This document shows, in pieces, positions 53,401 through 63,237 of a stretch of DNA of 64,000 nt (position 1 is its first letter; every line of letters begins with the position of its first letter). Location of the stretch: contig NZ_JACLHY010000002.1 in the NCBI RefSeq assembly GCF_014397245.1, forward strand, positions 248,001-312,000, in the 5' to 3' direction. The notes beneath the pieces were generated by a model. The model was not told the origin of the DNA. It searched no databases and was given only the letters and a program-made list of their open reading frames with translations. The translations under genes and the position numbers were made by a program. This stretch comes from Arenibacter arenosicollis (lineage in GTDB: Bacteria; Bacteroidota; Bacteroidia; Flavobacteriales; Flavobacteriaceae).

Positions 53401-56400
53401 CTGCAAGGGCAACTCTATCTGATAAAAATTTTGGGAAAAATCCGAACCAATTCTTATAAAGCCTACCAAAGGAGTCTCATCGTTGGCATAATCGGTTTCT
53501 ACAATCTCTTCCGCATGCATAAACATTTTTAAACGTTTATACTGCCTAACATCAATATTCAAATTTTTAAATACCCCTCTGGAATCACGAGGTTCCAAAT
53601 TCTCGACCACAAACGACAATGACTGCTCATTCTGTCTAATAATGGTATTGTTATTGTTCAGTCTTTCACGCTGCACTCCTGGAGGCAATACATATGGAAT
53701 TGGAGTTCTGTTCGCATTTTCTTCAATATTAACAGCGTTCACATCCACCAAAGTACCATCGTCCGTTGGGTCGCCGTCCACTTCTGGTTGTAAAGATTTG
53801 GTATAAGTACGCCAATCTCCACGTACCAGATCCAAAGTAGCAAAACGCAATACCACATTACTGGAAAACCCCGTAAGGTACATCCTCATAAAGCTTATAG
53901 ATCTAAAATCGGTTATACCACCTTTGGCATCCGTAAAATCCGTTAAAGGTATCTTATACTGAATCCAACGCTCGTTCAAGGTATTACCATTGGGCAAAGA
54001 TCTGGTAACCCCTTCTTTTATGTCCGTTACATACTTATCATTAATAGTGGTTCCTGGCTTAATATTTATACGATATTCAAAATAACTGTTTACCGTATTC
54101 ATGGTTCCATCCCTATCTATATCCTCTACATCGGGCAAGGTTGTGGACCCTCTATTTGAATCGCTCAATTGCACTGGAGAGTTACCATCAGGATTATTAT
54201 AATTTAAATATCGTTCCAAAATACTCCCCTCCCTGTTCAGGAAATACTCATAATTATCCAATGCAGGATCCTCCGCAGGACCATTATAGGTTATTCCTCC
54301 CTCAAAAGTATAGGTAGCCTCATCGGCGTCACTTAAACCGTCAAAACCAATATCCTGCAACCCTCTGTTGTTCTGATCGGCATCAAAAGCATATACAAGG
54401 GACTGGGTTGCTGGAACCTTTCCCCAATTTGTTTTATAGGTAAGATCATTGGAAACTGGATTTACTGGTAAACCGTTTTCATACTGCTTTCTTCCATCGG
54501 GCAGGATATCCTCTGATATATTTCCCAGGTTAATCACCAAATCACCTGAACTTGTTGCTATGCCATCCACATAGGGATCCAATACCCAAAACTGAACATA
54601 TTCCACGTTGGACTGCTCAAAATTGGTACTACTTAAAGACCTCATTATCCCCGCCCATTTATCCTGCGGCTGTTCCGCTGTAAAATTAGGGTTTGCATTG
54701 TAGGGCCCCTTAGAATTTGGATAGTATGCAATATCCAAGGTGTTTTGTGCCAAGGTCTGGCCTTGAGCTACATCCTGGTTAAAAACATCCTGTATATAGA
54801 TTCTTCTAGTTTCGTTAGTGGATATATCATCATCACTCAGTGCAGATGGCCGCTGATTGGAATAAAAAATGGGATCCACGGTATACCAAGCCATTTTAGC
54901 CCTTCCATAGCCAGATTCCAAGCCATTGCCACCCGTCATGTATTCCAAAGGCGGACTGGCCATGGACCATCCAAGGAAGGATCGGATATCAATTAGCGAT
55001 TGTGCACCCTCAAAGTCGTCCAAATAGGTAGTGGTTTCCCCCTCAAAATCTGCATTTTTAGGTGAGCCAGGACTTAAAAAGGCAACTTCGCCCCTTACCG
55101 ATAAATTGGAAGGAACATCAGTATCTATGTTTGGTAATTTATTGGCTAATCTGGTCAGAAAAGGAACTTCGGTAGAGAAATTACTATTCAATCCAAATAT
55201 CGTATTGTTCACCGGTTCTATTCCATAATTGGACTTCTGGGTCAAAGGTTTCTCGTTCAGATTCAACAAAGTACCACCCAACACAAAATTCTTATTGAAT
55301 TGATGTTCTACATTCACACCAGTAAAACGCCGTGTTTGCTGTCCAAAAACAGCATTATTTTCAACAGAAATATTGATGGGAGTGTTGGAAGCCTCCAAAC
55401 TTGGATCCAATATTTGAACTGTACCGGATTGATAGTTTACTGTGTAGTCTATGCCTTCCTGCAGCTGTCGACCACCGGCGGTAACCCTTACAGATCCTCT
55501 TGGCACATTAAAGGCCCCTATAGGAATACCATTGGTTCCCTGCGACTTATAGGTACCTTTTAGAATAAATTTGTTTTTATCAGCGTCCTGTTGTGCCGCC
55601 GCCGTAGGAAGTGCGTACATATTCCTAAAGACGTACTTTTTTTGATTGGCATTATACCCTTGATCATTATCCACATCATAGGTACCGCCCCCCAGGAGAT
55701 TAAACAAGTATTCCCCAAATGGCTCCACCTTTGTAAATATTATACTTCCTGTTTGCGAGTCTATCGTAATACCTTCCACATAATCAAAAAAACCATCCCC
55801 ACCATTTTGAAGATCGTTGTAGGCATTTAACCTATCCAGATTAAACACATCCAACAGTATCCTTTCCTCCAAAGGCTTCGGTGTTGTGGGCCAACCAGAA
55901 CCAACTCCGGATTCAGCAGGGGTAATATAATTTCGAGGAGTGGTTTCTGTATATAAAATATTTAACTTAAAATCCTCCTGACTTAATTGATAAGCCCCAG
56001 TGGAATAAATATTCTTCATCATCAGATCCCAGATAGGATCTACAACATTGGTAATATTGCTTTTAAGCAATTTAAGTATTAAGGTATTATTGTTTACCGG
56101 AATTTCAGCACCTGGCGATACCGTTGTGGCATCCAAGCCACCATTGGCGAACTCTCCCACCTGATAGACCTCACCGTTAAATGTATATTGAAATGCAACC
56201 CCTAAAACCTCATCATTACTTAATCTCTGGTTTAAGGAAATATATCCCAATTGGGTATTAAAGGTAAAATCGCGTCCTTGTTCCAGTTTTCTGGCATTTT
56301 CCAAAATAGCATAATCAAATCCTTGATTTACAGTATATCCCGGCACATTAAAACCGGTCTGAACAGTGGCTATATCGCGAATATTCTTTGTTAGGGCTCC

Positions 56401-57621
56401 TCCTGAGCTTATTAACAAAGGATCGTAATCATTGGCCCCGTTTCTGGGCAAATTACCAGCAGCAGAATTATTAAAGAATCCGGCAGGATCCCCGTTGTTT
56501 TGTCCAATTCTTGTTTTACCCGGTTGCACCTCCCCCAAATCCTGGATGGCCACAACATTTCTAACATTTAAAGTTTGCTGACTTCTGTTGGTCACCCAAA
56601 CCTCCAATCTGGTAATTTGGACCTGACTCCTTATATATGGATAATTTACAAGGGCTGCATCATAATTATCCCTAAAGTAATGTGCTAGAAAAAAGTGTTT
56701 GTCCTCATCATAATCCTGGGCCCTGAGTTCAAAATCGTTCACCGTACCCCCGCCTTGCGCTACTACTGTATTGCTCTGTGACCTCTGTTCCGAAAAAACT
56801 GCTGTAACCCTGGTCTTGCCAAATTGCAATTCCGTTTTCACCCCAAATAAACTCTGTGCTCCTGTAATCAAGGAACTGTTAAGGGGCATACTAACATTAC
56901 CGACTTCTATTTTTTGAAGTATATCATCCTCCGATGGCGTATAGTCCAATTTTACCAAATTCTGGAAATCGAAGGTTGCCTCGGTATCGTAGTTAGCTGT
57001 AACCTGAAGTCGTTCCCCAATTTTACCTAACATACTTAGGCTTATACGTTGATCAAAATCAAAAGAAAGATTGGTACGGTTTCTAGGGGACAGGGAAGGA
57101 TTATCATTCTTTTGCCAGATAACACCTAGATCCATTGCCACAGAACCTTGAGGAATTACCTCGATCGTATTGCCACCGAAAACACTTTCAAAAAAGCTAT
57201 TGTTTACATAAAAGTTGGGCAACAAATTTTTTCTAGCGGCTTCACTACCCTCCTTTTTACCAGAAAAGGCATCAATTTTTTCCTTGAAATAAGATTTCAT
57301 GCCTTCACGGCGTACGAGCTCCAGGTATTGGGCCGGCGTAAGGATAACGGGATAGCTAATATCAAAATCGCCAACACTTACAGTATAAATATATCTGTCC
57401 AAGTTGGCATCATAAGTATATTTTGAAACAATGCTGTCAGGGTTTTCCATTTTCAATTTCCCCAAGGCAACACCGGTTTGAAGCGTGTCTATTTCCTGCT
57501 CGTTAGTATCGTCAGCCTCTGTTTCCTGTGCAAAGGAATATTCCGTTGCACCCACGAAAACAAAGAATAGGATAGTAAGCTTAAATAATGATTTAAGATA
57601 AATTTTTGCCCCTTTTTTCAA
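50440..57621 (-). CDS. sprA: SprA, T9SS outer-membrane translocon / gliding-motility protein
   Basis: A 2393-residue outer-membrane protein, close to the known length of SprA (Sov). It forms the giant beta-barrel through which T9SS cargo crosses the outer membrane, and is needed for gliding in gliding species. Signal peptide ends EYSFAQ (about residue 31). Visible features: LLPNFYVNNSFFESVFGG near the N-terminus, NLSFDFDQRISLSMLGKIGERLQV, FSEQRSQSNTVVAQGGGT, and GEVAFLSPGSPKNADFEGETTTYLDDFEGAQ in the middle, then long C-terminal barrel strands ending FTLRYNFGN. Five bases separate it from ruvA upstream, so it belongs to the maeB-ruvA-sprA group. It should export the two adhesins at 15034-22858. 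Confidence 0.97.
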   Translation of the reverse strand: MKKGAKIYLKSLFKLTILFFVFVGATEYSFAQETEADDTNEQEIDTLQTGVALGKLKMENPDSIVSKYTYDANLDRYIYTVSVGDFDISYPVILTPAQYLELVRREGMKSYFKEKIDAFSGKKEGSEAARKNLLPNFYVNNSFFESVFGGNTIEVIPQGSVAMDLGVIWQKNDNPSLSPRNRTNLSFDFDQRISLSMLGKIGERLQVTANYDTEATFDFQNLVKLDYTPSEDDILQKIEVGNVSMPLNSSLITGAQSLFGVKTELQFGKTRVTAVFSEQRSQSNTVVAQGGGTVNDFELRAQDYDEDKHFFLAHYFRDNYDAALVNYPYIRSQVQITRLEVWVTNRSQQTLNVRNVVAIQDLGEVQPGKTRIGQNNGDPAGFFNNSAAGNLPRNGANDYDPLLISSGGALTKNIRDIATVQTGFNVPGYTVNQGFDYAILENARKLEQGRDFTFNTQLGYISLNQRLSNDEVLGVAFQYTFNGEVYQVGEFANGGLDATTVSPGAEIPVNNNTLILKLLKSNITNVVDPIWDLMMKNIYSTGAYQLSQEDFKLNILYTETTPRNYITPAESGVGSGWPTTPKPLEERILLDVFNLDRLNAYNDLQNGGDGFFDYVEGITIDSQTGSIIFTKVEPFGEYLFNLLGGGTYDVDNDQGYNANQKKYVFRNMYALPTAAAQQDADKNKFILKGTYKSQGTNGIPIGAFNVPRGSVRVTAGGRQLQEGIDYTVNYQSGTVQILDPSLEASNTPINISVENNAVFGQQTRRFTGVNVEHQFNKNFVLGGTLLNLNEKPLTQKSNYGIEPVNNTIFGLNSNFSTEVPFLTRLANKLPNIDTDVPSNLSVRGEVAFLSPGSPKNADFEGETTTYLDDFEGAQSLIDIRSFLGWSMASPPLEYMTGGNGLESGYGRAKMAWYTVDPIFYSNQRPSALSDDDISTNETRRIYIQDVFNQDVAQGQTLAQNTLDIAYYPNSKGPYNANPNFTAEQPQDKWAGIMRSLSSTNFEQSNVEYVQFWVLDPYVDGIATSSGDLVINLGNISEDILPDGRKQYENGLPVNPVSNDLTYKTNWGKVPATQSLVYAFDADQNNRGLQDIGFDGLSDADEATYTFEGGITYNGPAEDPALDNYEYFLNREGSILERYLNYNNPDGNSPVQLSDSNRGSTTLPDVEDIDRDGTMNTVNSYFEYRINIKPGTTINDKYVTDIKEGVTRSLPNGNTLNERWIQYKIPLTDFTDAKGGITDFRSISFMRMYLTGFSSNVVLRFATLDLVRGDWRTYTKSLQPEVDGDPTDDGTLVDVNAVNIEENANRTPIPYVLPPGVQRERLNNNNTIIRQNEQSLSFVVENLEPRDSRGVFKNLNIDVRQYKRLKMFMHAEEIVETDYANDETPLVGFIRIGSDFSQNFYQIELPLQLTPYGTSSDSEIWPDVNELDLSLDDLSKVKSAGIAAQTLNTINYYEINNGEVVQVNEFDPRTLGKLRIGIRGNPSLGSIRSMMVGVKNDDNLPARGEVWFNELRLSGLDNNGGWAAIAAMDMNMADFASVSATGSKSTSGFGAIDQMPNERAREDAISYDVVTNVNIGQLFPKKWGIQLPFNYGISEQVITPEFDPVYDDLKLEDRIAAAETPEDAEAIRQQGEDYTKRTSINFIGVGKDRGEEAEANFYDIENFTFNYSYNEVSHRDFEIDELKDQNVVTGFVYNHNFRPAPVEPFAKKDSLFTGKYWKWLKDLNLNVLPASISLQSNINRSFNQQKFRDVFEPGVEKLDLPFLQQRNYLFNWQYAINYSLTKSLRLNLTASNNNIIRNYFEEDGNSDSEINQALGLWDGFFDLGEPNRHSQEMQLNYELPLNKIPAFSFINAQYTYTSNFDWQRGGDALNEVAGEDINTVQNASTHNLTASLTMQKFYDFLGLGRKDTKSAAKKPVRLDKGGNAASKENSKETQKSTSAGYNAFVDVLTMVKRVNVTYSQNNGKVLPGYTRSVGFIGTAKPTIGFVFGSQADVRFEAAKNGWLTTFPEFNQQYIENTNKQLNITATAQPTRDLTIDLVADRQSSESYQETFNVEDMGNSAFEYVNLLGNNYGNFSISTLMIGTVFSQGDEFNSDNFETFKQNRITVANRIVSERNHDTGEVDADGFPERYGKTSQDVLLPAFFAAYTGKDPNKVSLDAFRDIPIPNWNIKYTGLMRNPWFKKKFKRFSISHGYRSAYSINSFQTNLARTQLINEGMEPINPETQDFLPVNIMNNVVLTDQFNPLVKVDFEMQNSLSILAEIRTDRALSLSFDNNLMTEINGKEYTVGLGYRFKDVKFVTNIGGEKQRLKGDLNLKADVTLRDNITIIRNLDIDNNQITSGQNLVSVKFVADYALSKSLNALFFYDHSFSKFAVSTAFPQTSINTGFTLRYNFGN

Positions 57622-57626
57622 ACTTG

Positions 57627-58208
57627 TTATAAATTTTTAAGCGCAAATTTTATAATGTCCTCTACGCTTAGTCCAGGGTCTTGGCGAACTACCTTGTCCA
57701 CAACTTTTTCAGCTTGTTTGCGAACAAATCCAAGAACCTCTAATGCAGATAACGCTTCATCTTTATTTGTATTGTTTGACGGGGCGGAAAGTTCATCAAT
57801 ATCGTAGACTTTTAAAACCTTGTCTTTAAGGTCCAAAATTACTCGCTGTGCCGTTTTGGCTCCAATACCCTTTATCCCTTGAATAGTTGGCACATCACCT
57901 GTGGCAATGGCATCCCTTATTTGGCCAGGAGACAAGGAAGACAACATAGTTCTGGCGGTGCTAGAGCCTATTCCAGAAACGGACAACAACAATCTAAATA
58001 TCTCACGCTCGGACTTCTCCGAAAAACCGAACAAGGTATGGGAATCCTCTTTTACTTGAAGATGGGTATACAGCTGTATATTTTCCATATCCCCAATTTT
58101 AGAAAATGTGTGCAACGAAATATTTACAAAATATCCAACACCTGCACACTCGATTACAATATGGGTAGGATTTTTTTCAACAAGTTTTCCTTTTAAATGG
58201 GTAATCAT
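57627..58208 (-). CDS. ruvA: Holliday junction branch migration protein RuvA
   Basis: A 193-residue DNA-junction-binding subunit that tetramerises on Holliday junctions and recruits the RuvB motor. N-terminal OB-fold domain (MITHLKGKLVEKNPTHIVIE), tandem helix-hairpin-helix motifs (LLSVSGIGSSTARTMLS and TIQGIKGIGAKTAQRVILDL), an acidic-flexible linker, then domain III (KDEALSALEVLGFVRKQAEK) that contacts RuvB. It lies 66 bp after maeB and 5 bp before sprA. Confidence 0.97.
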   Translation of the reverse strand: MITHLKGKLVEKNPTHIVIECAGVGYFVNISLHTFSKIGDMENIQLYTHLQVKEDSHTLFGFSEKSEREIFRLLLSVSGIGSSTARTMLSSLSPGQIRDAIATGDVPTIQGIKGIGAKTAQRVILDLKDKVLKVYDIDELSAPSNNTNKDEALSALEVLGFVRKQAEKVVDKVVRQDPGLSVEDIIKFALKNL

Positions 58209-58274
58209 TATCTATTTCTGGTTTCAGGGTTCAGTTTTCGGAACTTCTTGAAAATTGAGATACATTCAATTATT

Positions 58275-60569
58275 CTACTTTCGAGTTTTTGCAATTTTCC
58301 TTTTCTCCCTTTCTTGGGCATCTATAACGGCAACAGCGGTCATATTGACCATCTCGTCCACACTGGCCCCCAATTGAAGGATGTGCACGGACCGTCTTAA
58401 ACCTACCATTATTGGACCTATGGAATCTGCTTGGTTCAATTCTTTCAACAACTTATAGGTAATGTTTGCCGATTCCAGATTTGGAAAAATTAAGGTATTT
58501 ACTTTTTTGCCCGATAATTTGGAAAAAGGGAATTTCCCTTGGTGCAGGTCTTTATTCAGTGCAAAATCGATCTGTAACTCACCGTCTACCACCAACTCGG
58601 GATTTGAAGCGTGCAAAATTTTCACCGCTTCCCTAACTTTTGTAGCTCTAGGATGGGTAGAAGATCCAAAATTGGCATAGGACAACAAGGCCATAACAGG
58701 GCTAAAACCAAAGGTGGTGGCCACATTTGCCGTCATTTTTGCAATTTCTGCAATTTCCTCCGCATTGGGATCTATATTGATGGAGGTGTCCGCCAAAAAT
58801 AACGGCCCCCTTTCTGTAATCATAATATTTACGGTAGACACTTTTTTAACGTTGGACGCTCTTCCTATTACCTCAAACACCGGCTTAACCACAGTTGGGT
58901 ATGCCCGGGAATATCCAGAAATCATTCCGTCCGCATCTCCTTCCAAGACCATCATTGCCGCAAAATAGTTGCGTTCCTTCATTTTTGCTCTGGCTCCGAA
59001 CAGACTAACCCCACTTCGCTGTCTGTTTTCAAAATACTTAGCGGCATAATGATTTCTTTTATCATTGGCTTCATCGGCATGAGTATCAACAACAAGAATA
59101 TCGGCATCGAATTCGAGTTCCTTCATCAATTCAGCAATTACCACTTTATTTCCCAATAAAATTGGCGTTGCAATTCCTTCTTCATGGGCAATTTGAGCCG
59201 CTTTGAGGACATCCAAATGATCGGCCTCGGCATAAACAATTTTCTTTGGGTTCATTCGGGCACGGTCGTGCAACAAACGCACTATCTTATTATCGTTGCC
59301 AGAACGCTGCAGTAGCTCCTCTTTGTATTTGTCCCAATCATCAATTGGCATTTTCGCCACTCCACTTTCCATAGCCGCTTTTGCCACCGCCGGAGGAATT
59401 TCAGAAATTAACCTTGGATCAAAAGGCTTAGGGATTATGTATTCCCGCCCGAAGGTTAACCTGGTTTGTCCGTATGCAATATTCACCTGCTCCGGAACGG
59501 GTTCCTTGGTAAGATCCGCCAAAGCCTTAACGGCCGCCATTTTCATAGCTTCGTTAATTTTGGTGGCCCTAACATCCAAGGCTCCCCTAAAAATAAATGG
59601 AAATCCTAAAACATTGTTTACCTGATTAGGATGGTCAGATCTGCCTGTGGCCATAATTATATCCTTTCTGGTTTTTATGGCCAGATTATAATCAATTTCC
59701 GGATCGGGATTGGCCATAGCAAACACAATGGGATCTTTAGCCATTGACAATAACATTTCTGCAGAAACGATATCCTTCACAGAAAGACCAATAAAAACAT
59801 CGGCATCTTTCATAGCCTCTTCCAAGGTATCAATTTTCCTATCCGTGGCGAACTCCAATTTTTCTGCGGATAGACTTTCACGATCACTGCGGATCACCCC
59901 TTTACTATCCAACATTACTATATTTTTATCGCTTGCCCCAAACGCCTTGTAAAGCCGTGTGCATGAAACTGCAGCAGCACCTGCCCCGCTAACCACAATA
60001 CGGACTTTACTTATTTTTTTCTTGGTAAGCACTAGAGCGTTCAAAAGGGCTGCGGCCGATATTATAGCTGTTCCATGCTGATCGTCATGCATTACCGGAA
60101 TATCCAATTCCTCTTTTAATCGTCTTTCTATTTCAAAGGCTTCAGGAGCTTTTATGTCTTCCAGATTAATACCCCCAAAAGTAGGCGCAATTATCTTTAC
60201 AGTTTCAATGAATTTTTCAACATCGGTAGTATCCAGTTCAATATCAATACCATCAATGTCCGCGAAAATCTTGAACAACAGACATTTCCCCTCCATCACG
60301 GGTTTGGAAGCCTCAGGGCCAATATTCCCCAATCCAAGTACGGCAGTTCCATTGGAAATTACCGCCACTATATTTCCCTTGGCCGTATACTTATATACGT
60401 TATCCTTGTTCTTGGCAATTTCCAGACAGGGCTCTGCAACTCCTGGAGAATAAGCAAGGCCTAAATCCCTTTGCGTTGCATAAGGTTTGGTAGGCACTAT
60501 TTTTATTTTACCGGGCTGAGGCTTGGCATGATATACTAAAGCTTCCCTTCTGGTCTTTTGCTTGCTCAT
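58275..60569 (-). CDS. maeB: NADP-dependent malic enzyme (MaeB type, with phosphotransacetylase-like domain)
   Basis: A 764-residue two-part enzyme converting malate to pyruvate and CO2 with NADPH formation. Malic enzyme domain (about 1-425): RDLGLAYSPGVAEPC, NGTAVLGLGNIGPEASKPVMEGK, the metal-binding VMHDDQHGTA, and the cofactor site RIVVSGAGAAAVSC. The phosphotransacetylase-like domain (about 430-764) includes KIVYAEADHLDVLKAA and GVSLFGARAKMK, and in homologues is regulatory (acetyl-CoA sensing) rather than catalytic. It has a -7 box at 60589-60596. Confidence 0.96.
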   Translation of the reverse strand: MSKQKTRREALVYHAKPQPGKIKIVPTKPYATQRDLGLAYSPGVAEPCLEIAKNKDNVYKYTAKGNIVAVISNGTAVLGLGNIGPEASKPVMEGKCLLFKIFADIDGIDIELDTTDVEKFIETVKIIAPTFGGINLEDIKAPEAFEIERRLKEELDIPVMHDDQHGTAIISAAALLNALVLTKKKISKVRIVVSGAGAAAVSCTRLYKAFGASDKNIVMLDSKGVIRSDRESLSAEKLEFATDRKIDTLEEAMKDADVFIGLSVKDIVSAEMLLSMAKDPIVFAMANPDPEIDYNLAIKTRKDIIMATGRSDHPNQVNNVLGFPFIFRGALDVRATKINEAMKMAAVKALADLTKEPVPEQVNIAYGQTRLTFGREYIIPKPFDPRLISEIPPAVAKAAMESGVAKMPIDDWDKYKEELLQRSGNDNKIVRLLHDRARMNPKKIVYAEADHLDVLKAAQIAHEEGIATPILLGNKVVIAELMKELEFDADILVVDTHADEANDKRNHYAAKYFENRQRSGVSLFGARAKMKERNYFAAMMVLEGDADGMISGYSRAYPTVVKPVFEVIGRASNVKKVSTVNIMITERGPLFLADTSINIDPNAEEIAEIAKMTANVATTFGFSPVMALLSYANFGSSTHPRATKVREAVKILHASNPELVVDGELQIDFALNKDLHQGKFPFSKLSGKKVNTLIFPNLESANITYKLLKELNQADSIGPIMVGLRRSVHILQLGASVDEMVNMTAVAVIDAQEREKRKIAKTRK

Positions 60570-60588
60570 ATAGTGTTATTTAGAAAAA

Positions 60589-60596
60589 CAAAGTTA
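60589..60596 (-). promoter_or_regulatory. Consensus -7 element (TAACTTTG) of maeB
   Basis: Exact TAnnTTTG match on the minus strand 19 bp before the maeB start; no TTG at -33 spacing. It probably also drives ruvA and sprA, as no closer promoter is evident in the 66-bp and 5-bp gaps. Confidence 0.55.
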
Positions 60597-60761
60597 ACAG
60601 TATTCTTTAAAATAATAGGATTAATAAAGGTAATCTCCAGTAGTTTTATTTCTCCCTAATTTCTTACCAATCCTTTTTGGCTGACCTACCCTAACGTCCA
60701 GCCGTAATACGGATTAGGCTGCTATAGAATCAATAATTTTCAAAAAAACAGGACTTCCACC

Positions 60762-61688
60762 CTACTTCAGAAATTCAATATTTCTTTTAAGTCCAGAAAA
60801 TTTGGTCCTTTTTACGGCCGATTTTTGGAACACCTTCTTAAATACATCTTCCGTGATTTCCTCCCAATCCTTTTTGGTCATAGAAAGTAATTCGGGATGG
60901 GGATCGAACAAAGGTTCGCGATGGGGTTTGGAGAAGCGATTCCACGGACATACATCCTGACACACATCACAACCAAACATCCAATCGTCCATTTTCCCCT
61001 TGAAATCCGTAGGGATTTCATTCTTTAATTCTATAGTAAGATAAGATATGCATTTACTGCCGTCCACAACATAAGGCTCTACGATAGCTTGGGTGGGACA
61101 GGCATCTATACAGGCAGTGCAGCTACCACAATGATCCGTTGTCCTATGATCGTATTCCAGCTCCAAATCCAATATTAGTTCTGCAATAAAATAAAATGAT
61201 CCCACTTGCTGGGTCAATAGATTACTGTGTTTCCCGATCCAGCCCAATCCGCTCTTTGCAGCCCACGCCTTGTCCAACACGGGAGCCGAATCTACAAAAG
61301 CCCTGCCATTAACCTCTCCTATCTCTTGGGTAATAAATTCTTGAAGCTCCTTTAATTTGGATTTAATAATATGATGGTAATCCTGACCGTAGGCATATTT
61401 GGAAAGTTTATAGGTGGCCTCATTTTGAGTTGCTTCTGGAAAATAATTAAGGAGAAGGGAAATTACGGATTTAGACCCCTCCACCAATTTTGTAGGGTCC
61501 AAACGCTTATCGAAATGATTTTCCATATAGCCCATTTCCCCGTTCATGTTCTTATTGAGCCAATTTTCCAACCTAGGAGCTTCCTCTTCCAAAAATTCTG
61601 CCTTGGAGATACCGCATGACAAAAAACCGAGGCGTTTGGCTTCGGTTTTGATAAGTTCTGTTTGGTTTGCTTTGGGAACCATTGGCAC
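60762..61688 (-). CDS. queG: Epoxyqueuosine reductase QueG
   Basis: A 308-residue cobalamin-dependent enzyme reducing epoxyqueuosine to queuosine in tRNA. The catalytic Asp133 lies in [20 protein letters not shown] and is followed by [12 protein letters not shown] of the B12 site. Two ferredoxin-type 4Fe-4S motifs: Cys187/190/193/197 in [12 protein letters not shown], and Cys213 with Cys240/243/247 in [11 protein letters not shown]. The start with MPMVPK is the likeliest; the third residue is also Met. At about 308 residues it lacks the C-terminal HEAT-like extension of the longer QueG form. Confidence 0.96.
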   Translation of the reverse strand: MPMVPKANQTELIKTEAKRLGFLSCGISKAEFLEEEAPRLENWLNKNMNGEMGYMENHFDKRLDPTKLVEGSKSVISLLLNYFPEATQNEATYKLSKYAYGQDYHHIIKSKLKELQEFITQEIGEVNGRAFVDSAPVLDKAWAAKSGLGWIGKHSNLLTQQVGSFYFIAELILDLELEYDHRTTDHCGSCTACIDACPTQAIVEPYVVDGSKCISYLTIELKNEIPTDFKGKMDDWMFGCDVCQDVCPWNRFSKPHREPLFDPHPELLSMTKKDWEEITEDVFKKVFQKSAVKRTKFSGLKRNIEFLK

Positions 61689-62157
61689 TTAAACCTATTT
61701 TCTGATTCACGCTAAGGTACGCTTTCCGTTTCACCAAATACGATAGACTGCAATTTTTAAGACATTGCCACTTGTGCACCATCCTTGACCTCGCCATCTT
61801 AGCAATTCTAATTCCAACTATGGCAAGGACTATGATATTTATTGACTGCAAATCAAGGATAGAAGGACGTTGTCCGTGCTGCCCGTAATGATGGCCGGTA
61901 ACAAAACGGGAGCACGACAATTATTGTCTTTTCGCGCCTTTCGATTAATCTCGAACATTGTGCATTTATATTTTTTTTAATCCAATGCACGACAACCCCG
62001 ATTATCATGTTGTTCATTATAGCCAATATGGCCATGTATTATGTCCGCATATATTGTTGACTAAAACAAAATAAAAACCGGAGCTCCTCGCTCCGGTCCA
62101 TTAATTAATTACACAAAGATACTCCACAAAATTTAAAATATGGCCACATTACCCTTT
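61689..62157. other. Intergenic region between the methyltransferase and queG
   Basis: About 470 bp. Short frames on the minus strand (such as 61853-62035) have no recognisable domain or start signal and are judged spurious. Apart from the terminator at 62077-62097 nothing is recognised. Confidence 0.45.
62070..62097 (-). terminator. Terminator after the methyltransferase gene
   Basis: ACCGGAGC (62077-62084) pairs perfectly with GCTCCGGT (62090-62097) around a five-base loop, followed on the minus strand by TTTTATTTTGTTTTAG. It lies 61 bp past the stop. Confidence 0.88.
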
Positions 62158-63237
62158 TTAGGGACGTGCCTCAAGTATCAAATTAAATGGTGTTTCGGTT
62201 GCCCTTCTAAATCTGGCAAATCCTCCGTCTATAGCTACCTGTTTTAATTTTTTTTCACCCGCTTGTGCCCCGAGTGCAAGACCTACCTCCTGGCTCAAGG
62301 AACTTGGGGTACACAACATGGTCGAAAACGAATAGAATGCCCTTCCAACAGGATTCATGTTCTCGAGCAGGCTATCGTTGGCATATGGTTCTACAATAAG
62401 ACAAGTACCATCAGGTTTTAACGCCTTTACGGTATGCTTACAGGCCCCAACCGGATCACCCATATCGTGAAGGCAATCAAAAAAAGCAACGAGATCATAG
62501 TCCTTTCCAGGAAAGTTTTTAGCATTGCCCACTTTAAAAGTAATATTTTTGAGTCCGGCTTTCTTTGCATCCGCGGCCGCATGGTTGACAGATCCTTCAT
62601 GAAAATCATATCCTATGAACTCGGAATTCGGGAAGGCTTCGGCCATGATTATGGTAGAAGCTCCATGACCACAACCTATGTCTGCGACCTTGCCTCCCTT
62701 TTTCAATTTATCGACAACTCCATCCAAAGCGGGAAGCCAATTTGAAACAAGGTTAGTTTTGTAAGATGGCCTGAAAAACTTCTCTGTACCACAGAAGAGA
62801 CAACTGTGATGATCCCCCCAAGAAACACCTTTTCCCGATTTAAATGCTTTTTCCATGATTTCCTCATCATGATACATTGAGGAAATGGCATAATAAGCCC
62901 CAGTCATTAATACTGGACTGTTCGGATCGCTAAATACCATTGCCTGCTCCTTGGTCATTGAAAATTGTTCTTTTTCGGGATGGTACTCAATATATCCCGA
63001 TGCCGCTTGGGCAGCCAACCATTCCCTTACGTACCTTTCCGAGGTCCCCGTGGCATCAGCCAATTGTTTTGAGCCTGTTGGCCCGAAATCTTCAAGGGCT
63101 TTGTAGAGCCCCAATCGGTCTCCTAGAATAATCAACGGTCCTATTGCTGCTGCACCCATTTCGGTAACCATCTTTCCCAATAATACATGTAGTTTCTCTT
63201 CATCCACTTGCATGGATATTTTTTCATTTACTTCCAT
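62158..63237 (-). CDS. SAM-dependent methyltransferase with N-terminal winged-helix domain
   Basis: A 359-residue class I methyltransferase of the kind with an N-terminal helical/winged-helix dimerisation domain (Rv2258c-like). N-terminal part (about 1-100): MGAAAIGPLIILGDRLGLYKAL, then SKQLADATGTSERYVREWLAAQAASGYI, which resembles a winged-helix. The catalytic domain has SAM motif I VADIGCGHGAST and FIGYDFHEGSV, then FFDCLHDMGDPVGA. Substrate unknown; the whole family is poorly defined. A -7-like box (CATCTTTG) lies at 63305-63312. It is monocistronic, with its own terminator. Confidence 0.85.
   Translation of the reverse strand: MEVNEKISMQVDEEKLHVLLGKMVTEMGAAAIGPLIILGDRLGLYKALEDFGPTGSKQLADATGTSERYVREWLAAQAASGYIEYHPEKEQFSMTKEQAMVFSDPNSPVLMTGAYYAISSMYHDEEIMEKAFKSGKGVSWGDHHSCLFCGTEKFFRPSYKTNLVSNWLPALDGVVDKLKKGGKVADIGCGHGASTIIMAEAFPNSEFIGYDFHEGSVNHAAADAKKAGLKNITFKVGNAKNFPGKDYDLVAFFDCLHDMGDPVGACKHTVKALKPDGTCLIVEPYANDSLLENMNPVGRAFYSFSTMLCTPSSLSQEVGLALGAQAGEKKLKQVAIDGGFARFRRATETPFNLILEARP

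Noticed and set aside
61573-62035. Minus-strand frames of 115 and 60 residues upstream of queG
   Set aside because: No domain, no promoter or start support; the first overlaps the 5' end of queG in another frame.
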